A DNA stretch of 53,013 bases from Paracoccaceae bacterium (GTDB lineage Bacteria; Pseudomonadota; Alphaproteobacteria; Rhodobacterales; Rhodobacteraceae), in assembly GCA_013214575.1 (NCBI GenBank), contig JABSSD010000105.1:1-53013 (forward strand), in the 5' to 3' direction. Position 1 is the stretch's first letter. Every line of letters begins with the position of its first letter. Below are positions 25,670-34,137 of this stretch, in pieces. The notes beneath the pieces were generated by a model, which had not been told where the DNA came from, ran no database searches, and worked only from the letters and a program-made list of their open reading frames with translations. The translations under genes and the position numbers were made by a program.

Positions 25670-26467
25670 TCATTGTGCCCGGAAACGCTGCCCCTTGGCA
25701 GGGGGTGATACCGGTGGGCCGGCAAAACACTGAGCCTGCTCCATCCAGTGGCGCGCCACCTCGCCGGTGACCTGCAAATTGGTATCGGCAATGTTGCGGG
25801 TCTGGGTGACAATCTGGGCAAACTCCACCGCCAGGCCGCGCACCACGTTGTCCTTTTGCGGCGCGTTCCAATGCCACACGGCGCCTGACGGCCCGGTCAG
25901 CTCAACAAAGGGGGCAGGGCTGGGCACCTCTTCCTTGCGGTTGATATAAGTCCAGCCAAAGGTCGCAGTGCCCAGATGGGCGATATTGCGGATACGGTCC
26001 TGGTCTGTCCGTTCCAAACCCAGCAGGTCGAATACTGCCTGCCCATGCGCCCAGGTCTCCATTTGGCGGGCAGTGATCGAGCTGAGCGCGCTCATGTCCG
26101 GCCCGATCCATTTCACCCGTTCCTTTGGGTCGACCTGGGCAAAGGCGTCAGCGCAGAATTCGGCCCCTTGGCGCCAGGCCTCAAACAAGGCCCGTCCTGA
26201 CAGCCCGTCCAGCCAGGGGAACTGACAGTCCAAAATGGAGGTCCCCTTTTGCATCTCGGTGACGATTGGATCGATGAATTTGGCAAAGACCTCTGGTCCT
26301 TTGATCGATGTTTCCGCGGCTATGTTGAAGAGGTGCAGATGGCCCAATACATGGTCAATGGTCCAGTTTTTAAACAGCGTCGGCCGGTGGAACTCTGCCT
26401 CGGGCAAATCCTCTAGTATAGCTGCCAGGGTCAGGCTCTCTGCCCGAAAATCCTCTGCTTGCTGCAT
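25670..26467 (-). CDS. DinB-like TIGR03084/maleylpyruvate isomerase N-terminal family protein
   Basis: The 265-residue product resembles the metal-binding DinB-fold family annotated as TIGR03084 or mycothiol-dependent maleylpyruvate isomerase N-terminal domain. The first helix carries AEDFRAESLTLAAILEDL and NWTIDHVLGHLHLFN with the first metal histidine, followed by RQMETWAHGQAVFDLLG with another His. Alphaproteobacteria lack mycothiol, so the partner thiol and reaction are unknown. ATG 26467 is preferred because AAAGG lies seven bases upstream; ATG 26488 is also possible. It lies 160 bp after the arginine operon and could be a separate transcript. Confidence 0.65.
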   Translation of the reverse strand: MQQAEDFRAESLTLAAILEDLPEAEFHRPTLFKNWTIDHVLGHLHLFNIAAETSIKGPEVFAKFIDPIVTEMQKGTSILDCQFPWLDGLSGRALFEAWRQGAEFCADAFAQVDPKERVKWIGPDMSALSSITARQMETWAHGQAVFDLLGLERTDQDRIRNIAHLGTATFGWTYINRKEEVPSPAPFVELTGPSGAVWHWNAPQKDNVVRGLAVEFAQIVTQTRNIADTNLQVTGEVARHWMEQAQCFAGPPVSPPAKGQRFRAQ

Positions 26468-26628
26468 CTGCACACCTTTCTGTTTCATCCAGTATTTCCC
26501 AGATAAAACGCCGGCAGGCAATGTTACAGTCTGGAAGATTGTTTTTATTGGTGGTCGCCCCCAAGGCCTGACCGCATCGCAGCCGTAACGGCGATGGGGC
26601 AGGGTCCGCCTTAGGGGCACTCAGGACT

Positions 26629-27411
26629 TTAGAACCTCAGGGACAGGCAGGACATGCCGCCGTCCAGTTTGGCGCATTCTCTGTTGTCAATTTCAACCAG
26701 CTCATAGCCAGCTTTGTCCAGCATCTCAGCGGTGCGGGGGAAGCCGGCGGGCATGATCACCAGATTGTTGAAGCGGATCGCGTTGGCGGCGGCTTCTTCG
26801 CCCTCGGCAACGTGCAGAACCCGGTATCCCTCAAAACAGCCCGAGGCATCCAGCCGCTTGGTGGCGAGGATGGTTTCGCCGTCCATCAGCGAGCAATCGG
26901 TCTTAAAATGCAGCACGCCGGGGGGGGTGAACACCTCTCGCAGGGCATGGCCCCATTCGGCGGCGATCTCAGCCAATTCGGCAACACCCGCCGCATCAGT
27001 GCGGTCTGAACGCCCCACCAGGATCTCCCGTCCAGTGACCAGAATATCGCCGCCCTCAACGTGGCCCGGCCCTTCAATCTGGCGGACATCCGAGTACAGA
27101 CCCCGCAGGGTCGTTGCCATCTCGGCAACTTCTCCGACCCGTGACGGGGCGCCGGGGTGCATCAGGATGGCACCTTGGGGCAGGCACAGGCTGGTGTCTT
27201 CGACAAACACCGCGTCCGGAAAGCCCTCCAGCGGCGGCAGTTCGGTTACCTCAGCTCCGGTGCTTTTCAGCGCTGCAACATAGGCGGTGTGGGCCTGTTG
27301 CATCCGGTCCAGATCCGGGGTGCCGATGTCCTGGGCGCGCAGGCCATCGACGATGCAGGCCGAGGGACGCCGGGTGATGGCGCGGCTGAATTCAAATGTT
27401 GGATCGCTCAT
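26629..27411 (-). CDS. Dimethylarginine dimethylaminohydrolase (DDAH)
   Basis: The 260-residue product belongs to the DDAH branch of the guanidino-modifying enzymes. It hydrolyses N-methylated arginine to citrulline plus methylamine or dimethylamine. Asp72 (FVEDT), Glu119 (HVEGGD), His168 (LHFKTDCS) and Cys255 (KLDGGMSCLSLRF) match the catalytic set of Pseudomonas DDAH, with His and Cys at the same 87-residue spacing. Arginine deiminases are much longer. It follows the decarboxylase gene by 15 bp and closes the operon, so its substrate is probably linked to arginine-type compounds taken up by the nearby ABC importer. Confidence 0.85.
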   Translation of the reverse strand: MSDPTFEFSRAITRRPSACIVDGLRAQDIGTPDLDRMQQAHTAYVAALKSTGAEVTELPPLEGFPDAVFVEDTSLCLPQGAILMHPGAPSRVGEVAEMATTLRGLYSDVRQIEGPGHVEGGDILVTGREILVGRSDRTDAAGVAELAEIAAEWGHALREVFTPPGVLHFKTDCSLMDGETILATKRLDASGCFEGYRVLHVAEGEEAAANAIRFNNLVIMPAGFPRTAEMLDKAGYELVEIDNRECAKLDGGMSCLSLRF

Positions 27412-27426
27412 AGCAGTCTCATTCGT

Positions 27427-29025
27427 TTAGGAGGGCCGAAAAATCGGCGCCTCGATTTCAATCATACTGGGGCCTGGCAGGCGGGCAGAGGTCGCCAAGG
27501 CCTCTGCCACCGCTTGCGGGTCGGCAGCACAGTGTTGATGGGGAATGGTGAAAGATTTTGCGGTTGCTGCGAAATCCGGCGGTGTCGGATCGCAGCCTAC
27601 CACAGTGACGCCGGCATCCTGCATTGAGGTCGAAATCTCATTGTAGCCGTGATTGTTCCAGATGACAAAAGTAATGGGAAGATTTTCGTCCACGGCAGCC
27701 ATGATCTCGGGCAGGCTGAACTGGGCGCCACCATCGCCAACAATGCAGATCACCCGGGTGCCCGGTTCTGCAATGGAGGCACCGATTGCGGCCGGAATCC
27801 CATAGCCCAAAGCACCATATCCGGTGGCCGCGTTGAACCAGCCGTGGCTGCGGTCTGGGTCGTAGTACATGTTTCCGGCATAGATCGGCTGGGTTGAATC
27901 ACCAACCATGATGGCGCCGGGAACGGTATCGCGCATGGCGTTGAGTATCCGCACCTGGGCTTGATATTCAGGGCTCAGCTCCTCAAAGGCGGCGGCCCGT
28001 GTTTGCGCGGCCCTGTCGGCGCCTGCTGTGGATGGGGTGTTTTTGTGGCGGACCCCCTGAACCAGATCGGCCAGTTTTGTCTTGGCATTGCCAAGCAATG
28101 CGATCTCGGCCTGATGCCGGTTCAGCTGCTGATCGCAGCAGTCAATCCGGATAAGCTTGGCCATCCGGGCCATGCTTCCGGTGGCATACATGTCGTAATC
28201 GGTTGGGCCCAATTCGGTGCCCACAGCCAGCACCACATCGGCGCCTTCAATCAGGTCTCGCACCGCGCTGAGACTGGGACTGGCGGGCACGCCAAGCGGA
28301 TGATCATACATGATCCCCCGCGCATTTACGGTTTGCACCACCGGGGCCCCCAGACGCTCGGCCAGCTCACGCAGCTCTGCCGCTGCAGCAACCGCGCCGC
28401 CGCCGGCCAGGATCACTGGCGCTTTGGCCGTTTCCAGCAGCTGCACTGCCTTGGCGATCATATCGGCGTCGTCTTTGGCCGGTTCTGGTGGGATATTGTT
28501 TTCAGCCGGGGCCGCATAGTCCTGTCCGGCCACGTCCAGCGGGATTTCGATATGGGTTGGCCCCGGTCGGCCGGTGGAAAACGGCTCAAACACCTTATGG
28601 AGTGCGGCTGTCAGCTGGTCCGCGGTGCGCACCTGTTCGGACACCAGCGCCACTGTCGACACCATCTTGTGCTGGTCCGGCAGCTCATGCAGATGGCCCA
28701 GCCCCTTACCGAGGGAGGCAACGCGGTTCACCCCGGACACCACCAGCATCGGCACACTGTCAGCCCGCGCCTGTGCCATCGGCGTCAGCGTGTTGGTCAA
28801 TCCCGGTCCGGTGATGACAAAGGCGACGCCGGGTTTGCCTGACACCCGCGCATAGCCATCGGCCATGAACCCGGCCCCCTGTTCGTGGCGCGGAGTCACA
28901 TGGCGAATACCCGAGCTGGCAAGCCCGCGGTACAGCTCGACGGTGTGAACGCCGGGAATGCCAAAGACGGTTTCGACACCGCGTTCAGCCAGTTGCGTAA
29001 CAAGAGCCTCGCCGATGGTGGTCAT
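27427..29025 (-). CDS. aruI: ThDP-dependent decarboxylase, AruI-like (2-ketoarginine decarboxylase)
   Basis: The 532-residue product is a thiamine-diphosphate enzyme of the acetolactate synthase group. The catalytic Glu48 is in TPRHEQGAGFMADGYAR, the central domain is in the middle, and the cofactor site is GDGGAQFSLPEI with NNHGYNEIS near 430-480. It lacks an associated regulatory subunit gene, and the immediately upstream gene is an AruH-like transaminase. In Pseudomonas AruI decarboxylates 2-ketoarginine (5-guanidino-2-oxopentanoate) to 4-guanidinobutyraldehyde, the step after AruH. Its ATG overlaps the transaminase stop (ATGA). Confidence 0.78.
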   Translation of the reverse strand: MTTIGEALVTQLAERGVETVFGIPGVHTVELYRGLASSGIRHVTPRHEQGAGFMADGYARVSGKPGVAFVITGPGLTNTLTPMAQARADSVPMLVVSGVNRVASLGKGLGHLHELPDQHKMVSTVALVSEQVRTADQLTAALHKVFEPFSTGRPGPTHIEIPLDVAGQDYAAPAENNIPPEPAKDDADMIAKAVQLLETAKAPVILAGGGAVAAAAELRELAERLGAPVVQTVNARGIMYDHPLGVPASPSLSAVRDLIEGADVVLAVGTELGPTDYDMYATGSMARMAKLIRIDCCDQQLNRHQAEIALLGNAKTKLADLVQGVRHKNTPSTAGADRAAQTRAAAFEELSPEYQAQVRILNAMRDTVPGAIMVGDSTQPIYAGNMYYDPDRSHGWFNAATGYGALGYGIPAAIGASIAEPGTRVICIVGDGGAQFSLPEIMAAVDENLPITFVIWNNHGYNEISTSMQDAGVTVVGCDPTPPDFAATAKSFTIPHQHCAADPQAVAEALATSARLPGPSMIEIEAPIFRPS

Positions 29026-30209
29026 GCGGCATTCCTTTGCAATGTGTTGGCATGCAAGACGATACGCTGGATAGCGCGATCAAAATCGCCGTCATCGATG
29101 GTCAGGGCGACCCGCACCCAATCGGACATCGTGGTGCCAAACGAAGTGCCGGGCATCACCGCAACGCCGCCATGCTCCAGCAAATGTTCGGCATAGGCCT
29201 GGCCATCCAGCCCGGTGCTGGCAACATTGATCATCGCGAACATTCCGGCCTCGGGCTGATGCACCGTCAATTGGGTCTCTTGGGTCAGGCATTGATCCAG
29301 TTTGGCGGCGCGGGCTGCGTAGCGTGTCCGCATGCCCTTGGCCACCGGAGAGCCCTCGCGCACCGCCTGTTCGGTCATATCCGCGATAAAGGGTTGATTG
29401 CCAAACAGCATGGTTTCCGACAGCGGCAACAGCGCGTCACAAAATGCAGTTGAGGCCACACACCAGCCACTACGGAACCCTGGTGCTGCGTGGGATTTGG
29501 AGATCGACGACACCGCAATCACCCGGTCAGCAATGGCAGCATTGGACAGCGGCGAGACAAAGGTCGAGCCGTCAAACACCAGCTGCTCATAGACCTCATC
29601 CGAGATGATCCACAGATCATGTTTCAGGGCCAGTTCACCAATGGCCTCGATATCAGCCGCCGTCAGGATCGACCCTGTCGGATTGTGCGGCGAGGTCAGC
29701 AGGATGGCACGGCTGCGCGGGGTGATGCGTGCGGCCAGATCCGCCGCCTGCATCCGAAACCCATGTTCCGGGCGCAGCGGCACCGGCACCATGCCGGCCC
29801 CCGAGGCCCGCACCACGCCCTCATAGGTGGCATACATTGGATCCCCCACCAATACTTCGTCTCCGGCTTCGGCCACCCCCATCATCACCGCGTATAATGC
29901 GGTCTGGGTGCCGGGAAAACACATGAAGTTGTCGGGCGCAAAATCGCGGCCAGTGGTGGCTGTATAGCGTTCGGCCAGGGCCGCGCGCAGATTGTCTTCG
30001 CCACGGCCGTCCGAGTAGCCGGTGCGCCCGGCCCGCATCGCGGCAACAGCGGTATCCATCAGCGCCGCTGGCGTCGGCACATCCGGTTCACCAATGGTCA
30101 TCTCGACGATGTCGGCGCCAGCGGCGATCATCTTCCGGGCCTTTAGGTGGAGCTCCCATTTGGCGCCGCCCAAACCGTCCAATCGACGGGTGATCGCTGT
30201 TGTTTTCAT
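29022..30209 (-). CDS. aruH: Class I aminotransferase, AruH-like (arginine:pyruvate transaminase)
   Basis: The 395-residue product is a fold-type I PLP aminotransferase with Lys238 in SISKSHAAPGFRSGW, the Asn/Pro loop SPHNPTG (173-179) and ISDEVYE (202-208). AruH uses pyruvate to transaminate L-arginine to 2-ketoarginine. The assignment rests on overall resemblance and strict coupling to the AruI-like gene (4-bp overlap at 29022-29025) and to the TetR gene upstream (30206-30209). Other guanidino- or methylarginine-type amino acids are possible substrates given the DDAH gene in the same operon. Confidence 0.75.
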   Translation of the reverse strand: MKTTAITRRLDGLGGAKWELHLKARKMIAAGADIVEMTIGEPDVPTPAALMDTAVAAMRAGRTGYSDGRGEDNLRAALAERYTATTGRDFAPDNFMCFPGTQTALYAVMMGVAEAGDEVLVGDPMYATYEGVVRASGAGMVPVPLRPEHGFRMQAADLAARITPRSRAILLTSPHNPTGSILTAADIEAIGELALKHDLWIISDEVYEQLVFDGSTFVSPLSNAAIADRVIAVSSISKSHAAPGFRSGWCVASTAFCDALLPLSETMLFGNQPFIADMTEQAVREGSPVAKGMRTRYAARAAKLDQCLTQETQLTVHQPEAGMFAMINVASTGLDGQAYAEHLLEHGGVAVMPGTSFGTTMSDWVRVALTIDDGDFDRAIQRIVLHANTLQRNAA

Positions 30210-30853
30210 GGCTGTTCTGCTTTCTGTTCCAAATCTAATCCAATAATCGCACCGACGGATTCCACCCCGATGCCCGGCAGTTCATCCGGGGCAAAGGCAT
30301 CCGGCAGGGCGCCACCTTCCATCCAGAGCCCATCGATCACCCCGTTGCAGGCGGTTGCCAAATGGCGCAATCGTGTGGGCGATGTCACCTGTCCTGCTTC
30401 CTCTAGCGCGGCGCCGATAAGATCTTGCAGCTGGTCGCGGAAATAGGCGTAGGTGCGTTCGTGAGTGGCCTTCATCTGCGCGTCTTGCTGCACCCTGTTG
30501 AGAAAGCTGGCCCATAGGGCAACCGACCGGGGAGCGGCCACCGGGGGTCGCAAGGAGGCATTCACCAGCGCCGCCAAACGATCCCGCGCCGAGCTGTCAA
30601 CCGCTGCGGCAAGGGCAAAGGTCTGATCGGTCATGGTGGTCATGTGATGTTCGTAGGCGGCGATGATCAGATCCTCTTTGGAGCTGAAATAATGTCGGAT
30701 CAAACCCTGCGTCACATCCGCCCGCTCAGCAATGGCCCGCACTGTCGCCCCGCGCACACCCATCTCAGCCACCAGAGACAGCGTCGCCACGATCAACGCG
30801 TCTTTGCGCTGCTCGGCACTCTCGCGTTTGAACTTGCGGCGCTCGTCGTTCAC
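30206..30853 (-). CDS. TetR/BetI-type regulator, first gene of the arginine operon
   Basis: The 215-residue product has the TetR DNA-binding domain (RKDALIVATLSLVAEMGVRGATVRAIAERADVTQGLIRHYFSSKEDLI, about 17-63) and a helical ligand domain resembling BetI (PRSVALWASFLNRVQQDAQM, DGLWMEGGALPD). Its stop overlaps the start of the transaminase gene, so it is co-transcribed with the genes it probably controls. A perfect dyad at 30876-30899 lies between it and the divergent importer, a natural operator for repression of both units. Confidence 0.85.
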   Translation of the reverse strand: MNDERRKFKRESAEQRKDALIVATLSLVAEMGVRGATVRAIAERADVTQGLIRHYFSSKEDLIIAAYEHHMTTMTDQTFALAAAVDSSARDRLAALVNASLRPPVAAPRSVALWASFLNRVQQDAQMKATHERTYAYFRDQLQDLIGAALEEAGQVTSPTRLRHLATACNGVIDGLWMEGGALPDAFAPDELPGIGVESVGAIIGLDLEQKAEQP

Positions 30854-30875
30854 AGAGCTTCCTCTCGGGATGGTA

Positions 30876-30899
30876 GTAATTATACACTTGCATAATTAC
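30876..30899. promoter_or_regulatory. TetR operator candidate
   Basis: GTAATTAT (30876-30883) and ATAATTAC (30892-30899) are perfect inverted arms with an 8-base spacer. The site lies 23 bp before the TetR start and 46 bp before the importer start. TetR regulators usually bind such dyads within the divergent promoter region. Confidence 0.65.
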
Positions 30900-30944
30900 G
30901 AAGCTTCGGCCTTACTACAAGCACAAAAGTGAGGACGCCGGAAA

Positions 30945-31742
30945 ATGCCGACAGCTGCATCTGCAGACCCATTACCTGAGCCCGACACGCGGGCCGAAGC
31001 CATTCACGTTGAAGATCTGCACAAATCCTTTGGCAGTTTAGAGGTGCTAAAAGGCGTGTCTCTAAAGGCAAAAAAGGGCGACGTGGTTGCCATCATCGGT
31101 GGCTCGGGGTCCGGCAAATCGACGATGCTACGCTGTATCAACTTTCTGGAGACCCCATCCTCGGGCCGGATCGTCATCGACGGCGAAGAGGTGAAGGTGA
31201 ACGCGGACGGCAGCCCCGCCGACCGGCGTCAGATCGAACGGATCCGCACCCGGCTGGCGATGGTGTTCCAACAGTTCAACCTGTGGACCCACCGCACCTT
31301 GCTAGAGAACATCATCGAGGTGCCGGTTTACGTGCTCAAGGTGCCGCGCGCCGAGGCGATTGCGCAGGCCAAGGTGTTGCTGGACCGGGTTGGTCTGGGC
31401 GACAAGATCGAAACCTTTCCCGCCTTTTTGTCCGGTGGCCAGCAGCAGCGCGGCGCCATCGCCCGGGCGCTGGCCGTTGATCCCAATGTGATGCTGTTTG
31501 ACGAACCAACCAGCGCCTTGGACCCGGAATTGGTGGGCGAGGTCCTGACGGTGATCCGCGATTTGGCCGCCGAGGGCCGCACCATGCTGCTGGTCACCCA
31601 CGAGATGAAATTCGCACGCGAGGTGGCAAACCACGTGGTGTATCTATTCGAAGGCCGCATCGAAGAGCAGGGTCCACCTGCCGAGGTTTTTGGCAATCCA
31701 CAGTCGCAACGGCTGAAGCAATTTCTCAGTTCAGTCAGCTAA
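30945..31742 (+). CDS. Polar amino-acid ABC importer, ATP-binding subunit (HisP/ArgT-system type)
   Basis: The 265-residue ATPase has Walker A GGSGSGKST (about 53-61), Q-loop VFQQFNLWTH, ABC signature LSGGQQQR and Walker B VMLFDEPTSALD, then the switch His in LVTHEM. An N-terminal extension of about 17 residues precedes the domain. It powers uptake by the two permeases encoded downstream. FNLWTH and the length are typical of histidine/arginine/octopine importers. It is the first gene of a four-gene + strand operon, divergent from the arginine catabolic genes, so arginine or a derivative is the likely cargo. Confidence 0.9.
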   Translation: MPTAASADPLPEPDTRAEAIHVEDLHKSFGSLEVLKGVSLKAKKGDVVAIIGGSGSGKSTMLRCINFLETPSSGRIVIDGEEVKVNADGSPADRRQIERIRTRLAMVFQQFNLWTHRTLLENIIEVPVYVLKVPRAEAIAQAKVLLDRVGLGDKIETFPAFLSGGQQQRGAIARALAVDPNVMLFDEPTSALDPELVGEVLTVIRDLAAEGRTMLLVTHEMKFAREVANHVVYLFEGRIEEQGPPAEVFGNPQSQRLKQFLSSVS

Positions 31743-31783
31743 CACATACCAACAGATCCAAATTTTCAATCAGGGAGAAACAT

Positions 31784-32554
31784 ATGAAACTCAATACAAT
31801 GCTTGCCGTCACCGTTGCTGCGGCCGCGCTTGCCGCTGGGGCTGCCACTGCTGAACAGGTCAAGATCGGCATCGCTGCCGAGGCCTATCCGCCGTTTGCC
31901 TCGGTTGATTCCTCCGGCACTTGGGGCGGTTGGGAAATCGAAGTCATCGGCGCCGTCTGTGCAGCGGCGAAACTCGACTGCGTCATCACCCCGGTGGCCT
32001 GGGATGGCATCATCCCATCGCTGACCGGTAAGCAGATCGACGCCATCATGGCCTCAATGTCGATCACCGAAGAGCGCGCCAAGACCATCGATTTTTCCAA
32101 TGCCTACTACAACACTCCGGCGGTGATCGTTGCGGATAAATCAATGGACATCGAGCCGACACCGGAATCTCTGGCTGGCAAGATCATCGGCATTCAGGCT
32201 TCGACCATTCACCAGGCCTATGCGCAGGAATACTTCAAGGGTTCCGAAATCCGCGTCTATCAGACCCAAGACGAAGCCAACCAGGATCTGTTTGCCGGCC
32301 GCATTGACGCCATTCAGGCTGACAGCATCGCGATGGCGGATTTTGTCGGCTCGGACGCTGGTGGCTGCTGTGAAATCAAAGGCCCGGTTGCCAATGATGA
32401 ATCAATCCTGGGTCGCGGCGCTGGCGCTGGTGTCCGCAAGGGCGACGATGCCCTGCGCGAAGCTCTGAACGCCGGCATCGCCGCCATTCTGGCCGACGGA
32501 ACCCATGAGAAGATCACCGCGCGCTACTTCAACGCCAGCATCTATAGCGAATAA
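31784..32554 (+). CDS. Periplasmic amino-acid-binding protein (arginine/ornithine/lysine type)
   Basis: The 256-residue product has a clear signal peptide (MKLNTMLAVTVAAAALAAGA, cleaved about after residue 23) and the family-3 solute-binding fold: VKIGIAAEAYPPFASVDSSG, WDGIIPSLTGKQIDAIMASMSITEERAKTIDFS and the closing strand IGIQASTIH. The residues around YPPF, the SMSIT segment and TIDFS build the amino-acid site in this family. ATG is preceded by GGGAGAAACAT. It lies between the ATPase and permease genes. Arginine is the best guess from context; sequence alone cannot separate arginine, lysine, ornithine or methylated arginine. Confidence 0.88.
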   Translation: MKLNTMLAVTVAAAALAAGAATAEQVKIGIAAEAYPPFASVDSSGTWGGWEIEVIGAVCAAAKLDCVITPVAWDGIIPSLTGKQIDAIMASMSITEERAKTIDFSNAYYNTPAVIVADKSMDIEPTPESLAGKIIGIQASTIHQAYAQEYFKGSEIRVYQTQDEANQDLFAGRIDAIQADSIAMADFVGSDAGGCCEIKGPVANDESILGRGAGAGVRKGDDALREALNAGIAAILADGTHEKITARYFNASIYSE

Positions 32555-32563
32555 GATCTGACC

Positions 32564-33316
32564 TTGGAACTGATCCTCGAAACGCTCGGTCTTGCCGAGA
32601 GCGCCAAACTATTGTCGCTGTCGCCGCCGGGCTGGGGCGCCAACCTGCTGCGCGGGCTGGCGAACTCGCTGAAAATTGCATCCGGGGCCTTTGGCTTTGG
32701 GCTGCTGATCGGGCTTTTCGGGGCCTATGGAAAACTATATGGCGGGCCGGTCCTGCGCGACCTGCTCGCCATATATACCACGGTTATCAGGGCGGTTCCC
32801 GAGCTGGTGCTGATCCTGATCCTGTATTACGTCGGCACCGACCTGATTAACCAGGCGTCCTCGGCGATGGGCTATGGCCGGGTTGAAATCAGCGGCATCG
32901 TGGCTGGCATCTGGGTGTTGGGCATTGTGCAGGGCGCCTATTCGATCGAAGTTCTGCGCGGCGCCATCCTGGCAGTGCCGCCCGGCCAGATTGAGGCGGC
33001 CCGCGCCTTTGGCATGCCGCCCCTGATGACCATGTGGCGGGTCACCATCCCGGCGATGATGTCCTTTGCCACCCCAGGGCTGGCCAACCTGTGGTTGATC
33101 GCCACCAAAGATACTGCCTTGCTGGCCATCGTTGGTTTCTCAGAACTGACCCTGGAAACCCGTCAGGCTGCCAGCAGCACCCGGGCCTATTTCACCTTTT
33201 TCCTGGCGGCCGGTGGCTTGTATCTGATGGTGACCTTATGTTCCGGCGCGGTGTTCGGCCGGATTGAAAAATGGGCGCGGCGTGGCCAGCCTTCGCTGCG
33301 GGAGGACCGGGGATGA
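32564..33316 (+). CDS. Amino-acid ABC importer permease 1 (HisQ-like)
   Basis: The 250-residue inner-membrane protein has about five hydrophobic segments and the permease EAA loop IEAARAFGMPPLMTMWRVTIPAMMSF, which contacts the ATPase. The early segment LRGLANSLKIASGAFGFGLLIGL fits the HisQ/HisM family. The start is TTG at 32564; no in-frame ATG is available and the ribosome-binding site is weak, so translation may be coupled to the upstream binding-protein gene that ends nine bases before. It overlaps the next permease start by four bases. Confidence 0.85.
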   Translation: MELILETLGLAESAKLLSLSPPGWGANLLRGLANSLKIASGAFGFGLLIGLFGAYGKLYGGPVLRDLLAIYTTVIRAVPELVLILILYYVGTDLINQASSAMGYGRVEISGIVAGIWVLGIVQGAYSIEVLRGAILAVPPGQIEAARAFGMPPLMTMWRVTIPAMMSFATPGLANLWLIATKDTALLAIVGFSELTLETRQAASSTRAYFTFFLAAGGLYLMVTLCSGAVFGRIEKWARRGQPSLREDRG

Positions 33317-34083
33317 CGACCCTTAAATCCCTGATGATCCCGCATCGCATTGTGATGATGGCGCTGTTTGCCGCCTTGGTTCTGTGGTGCGCTGTCACCC
33401 TGCGCTGGGACTGGATCCCGAAATATACCCCGCTGGCAATGCAGGGCTTATGGAACACCATTTGGATTATGGCGGTGACCACCGTGCTGGGCTTCCTGCT
33501 GGCGGTGCCGCTGGGGCTGGCTCAGGCGATTGGGCCCTGGTATCTGTCGATCCCGGCGCGCAGCTTCTGTACCGTCATTCGTGGCACCCCATTGCTGCTG
33601 CAGATCTGGCTGCTTTACTATGGTCTGGGGTCGCTGTTCCCGCAGTTTCCGTGGATCCGCAGCAGTGAATTATGGCCCTACCTGCGCCAGGCCTGGCCCT
33701 ATGCGGTGCTGGCGCTGACCCTGTCTTATGCCGGCTACGAGGGCGAGGTGATGCGCGGAGCCTTTTCCGGCGTCGCCAAGGGCCAGCTGGAGACCGCCAA
33801 ATCCTTTGGCATGCGCCGTTTCACCATGTTTCGCCGGATCTGGCTGCCGCAGGCCATTCGCAATGTGCTGCCCACATTGGGCGGCGAGACCATCCTGCAG
33901 CTAAAGGCAACGCCACTGGTGGCGACAATTACCGTGATCGACATCTATGCGGTGTCGTCGCGTGTGCGCTCCGACACCTTCATCGTCTATGAGCCGCTGC
34001 TGTTGCTGGCGGTGATCTATATGGTCATTGCCGGCCTGATCACCCTGGCCTTCAAGCGGTTCGAGGTTAAGCTTCCGCGATAA
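33313..34083 (+). CDS. Amino-acid ABC importer permease 2 (HisM-like)
   Basis: The 256-residue inner-membrane protein has the HisM-type core MQGLWNTIWIMAVTTVLGFLLAV, PARSFCTVIRGTPLLLQIWLLYYGL and the EAA loop LETAKSFGMRRFTMFRRIWLPQAIRNVLP. ATG 33313 is used because GGAGG lies seven bases upstream and it overlaps the stop of permease 1 (ATGA). With the other three genes it completes an importer with two different permeases. A strong hairpin follows the stop. Confidence 0.88.
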   Translation: MTTLKSLMIPHRIVMMALFAALVLWCAVTLRWDWIPKYTPLAMQGLWNTIWIMAVTTVLGFLLAVPLGLAQAIGPWYLSIPARSFCTVIRGTPLLLQIWLLYYGLGSLFPQFPWIRSSELWPYLRQAWPYAVLALTLSYAGYEGEVMRGAFSGVAKGQLETAKSFGMRRFTMFRRIWLPQAIRNVLPTLGGETILQLKATPLVATITVIDIYAVSSRVRSDTFIVYEPLLLLAVIYMVIAGLITLAFKRFEVKLPR

Positions 34084-34095
34084 GCTGCAGACATA

Positions 34096-34126
34096 GAAAT
34101 GGCCCCGTGTTGAGCGAGGCCATTTC
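34096..34126. terminator. Bidirectional terminator between convergent operons
   Basis: GAAATGGCC (34096-34104) pairs perfectly with GGCCATTTC (34118-34126) around a 13-base loop. It lies between the permease stop (34083) and the stop of the hydratase gene on the other strand (34138). The A/T-rich outer bases can serve as U-tract in each direction. Confidence 0.7.
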
Positions 34127-34137
34127 AAGGATTTTGG

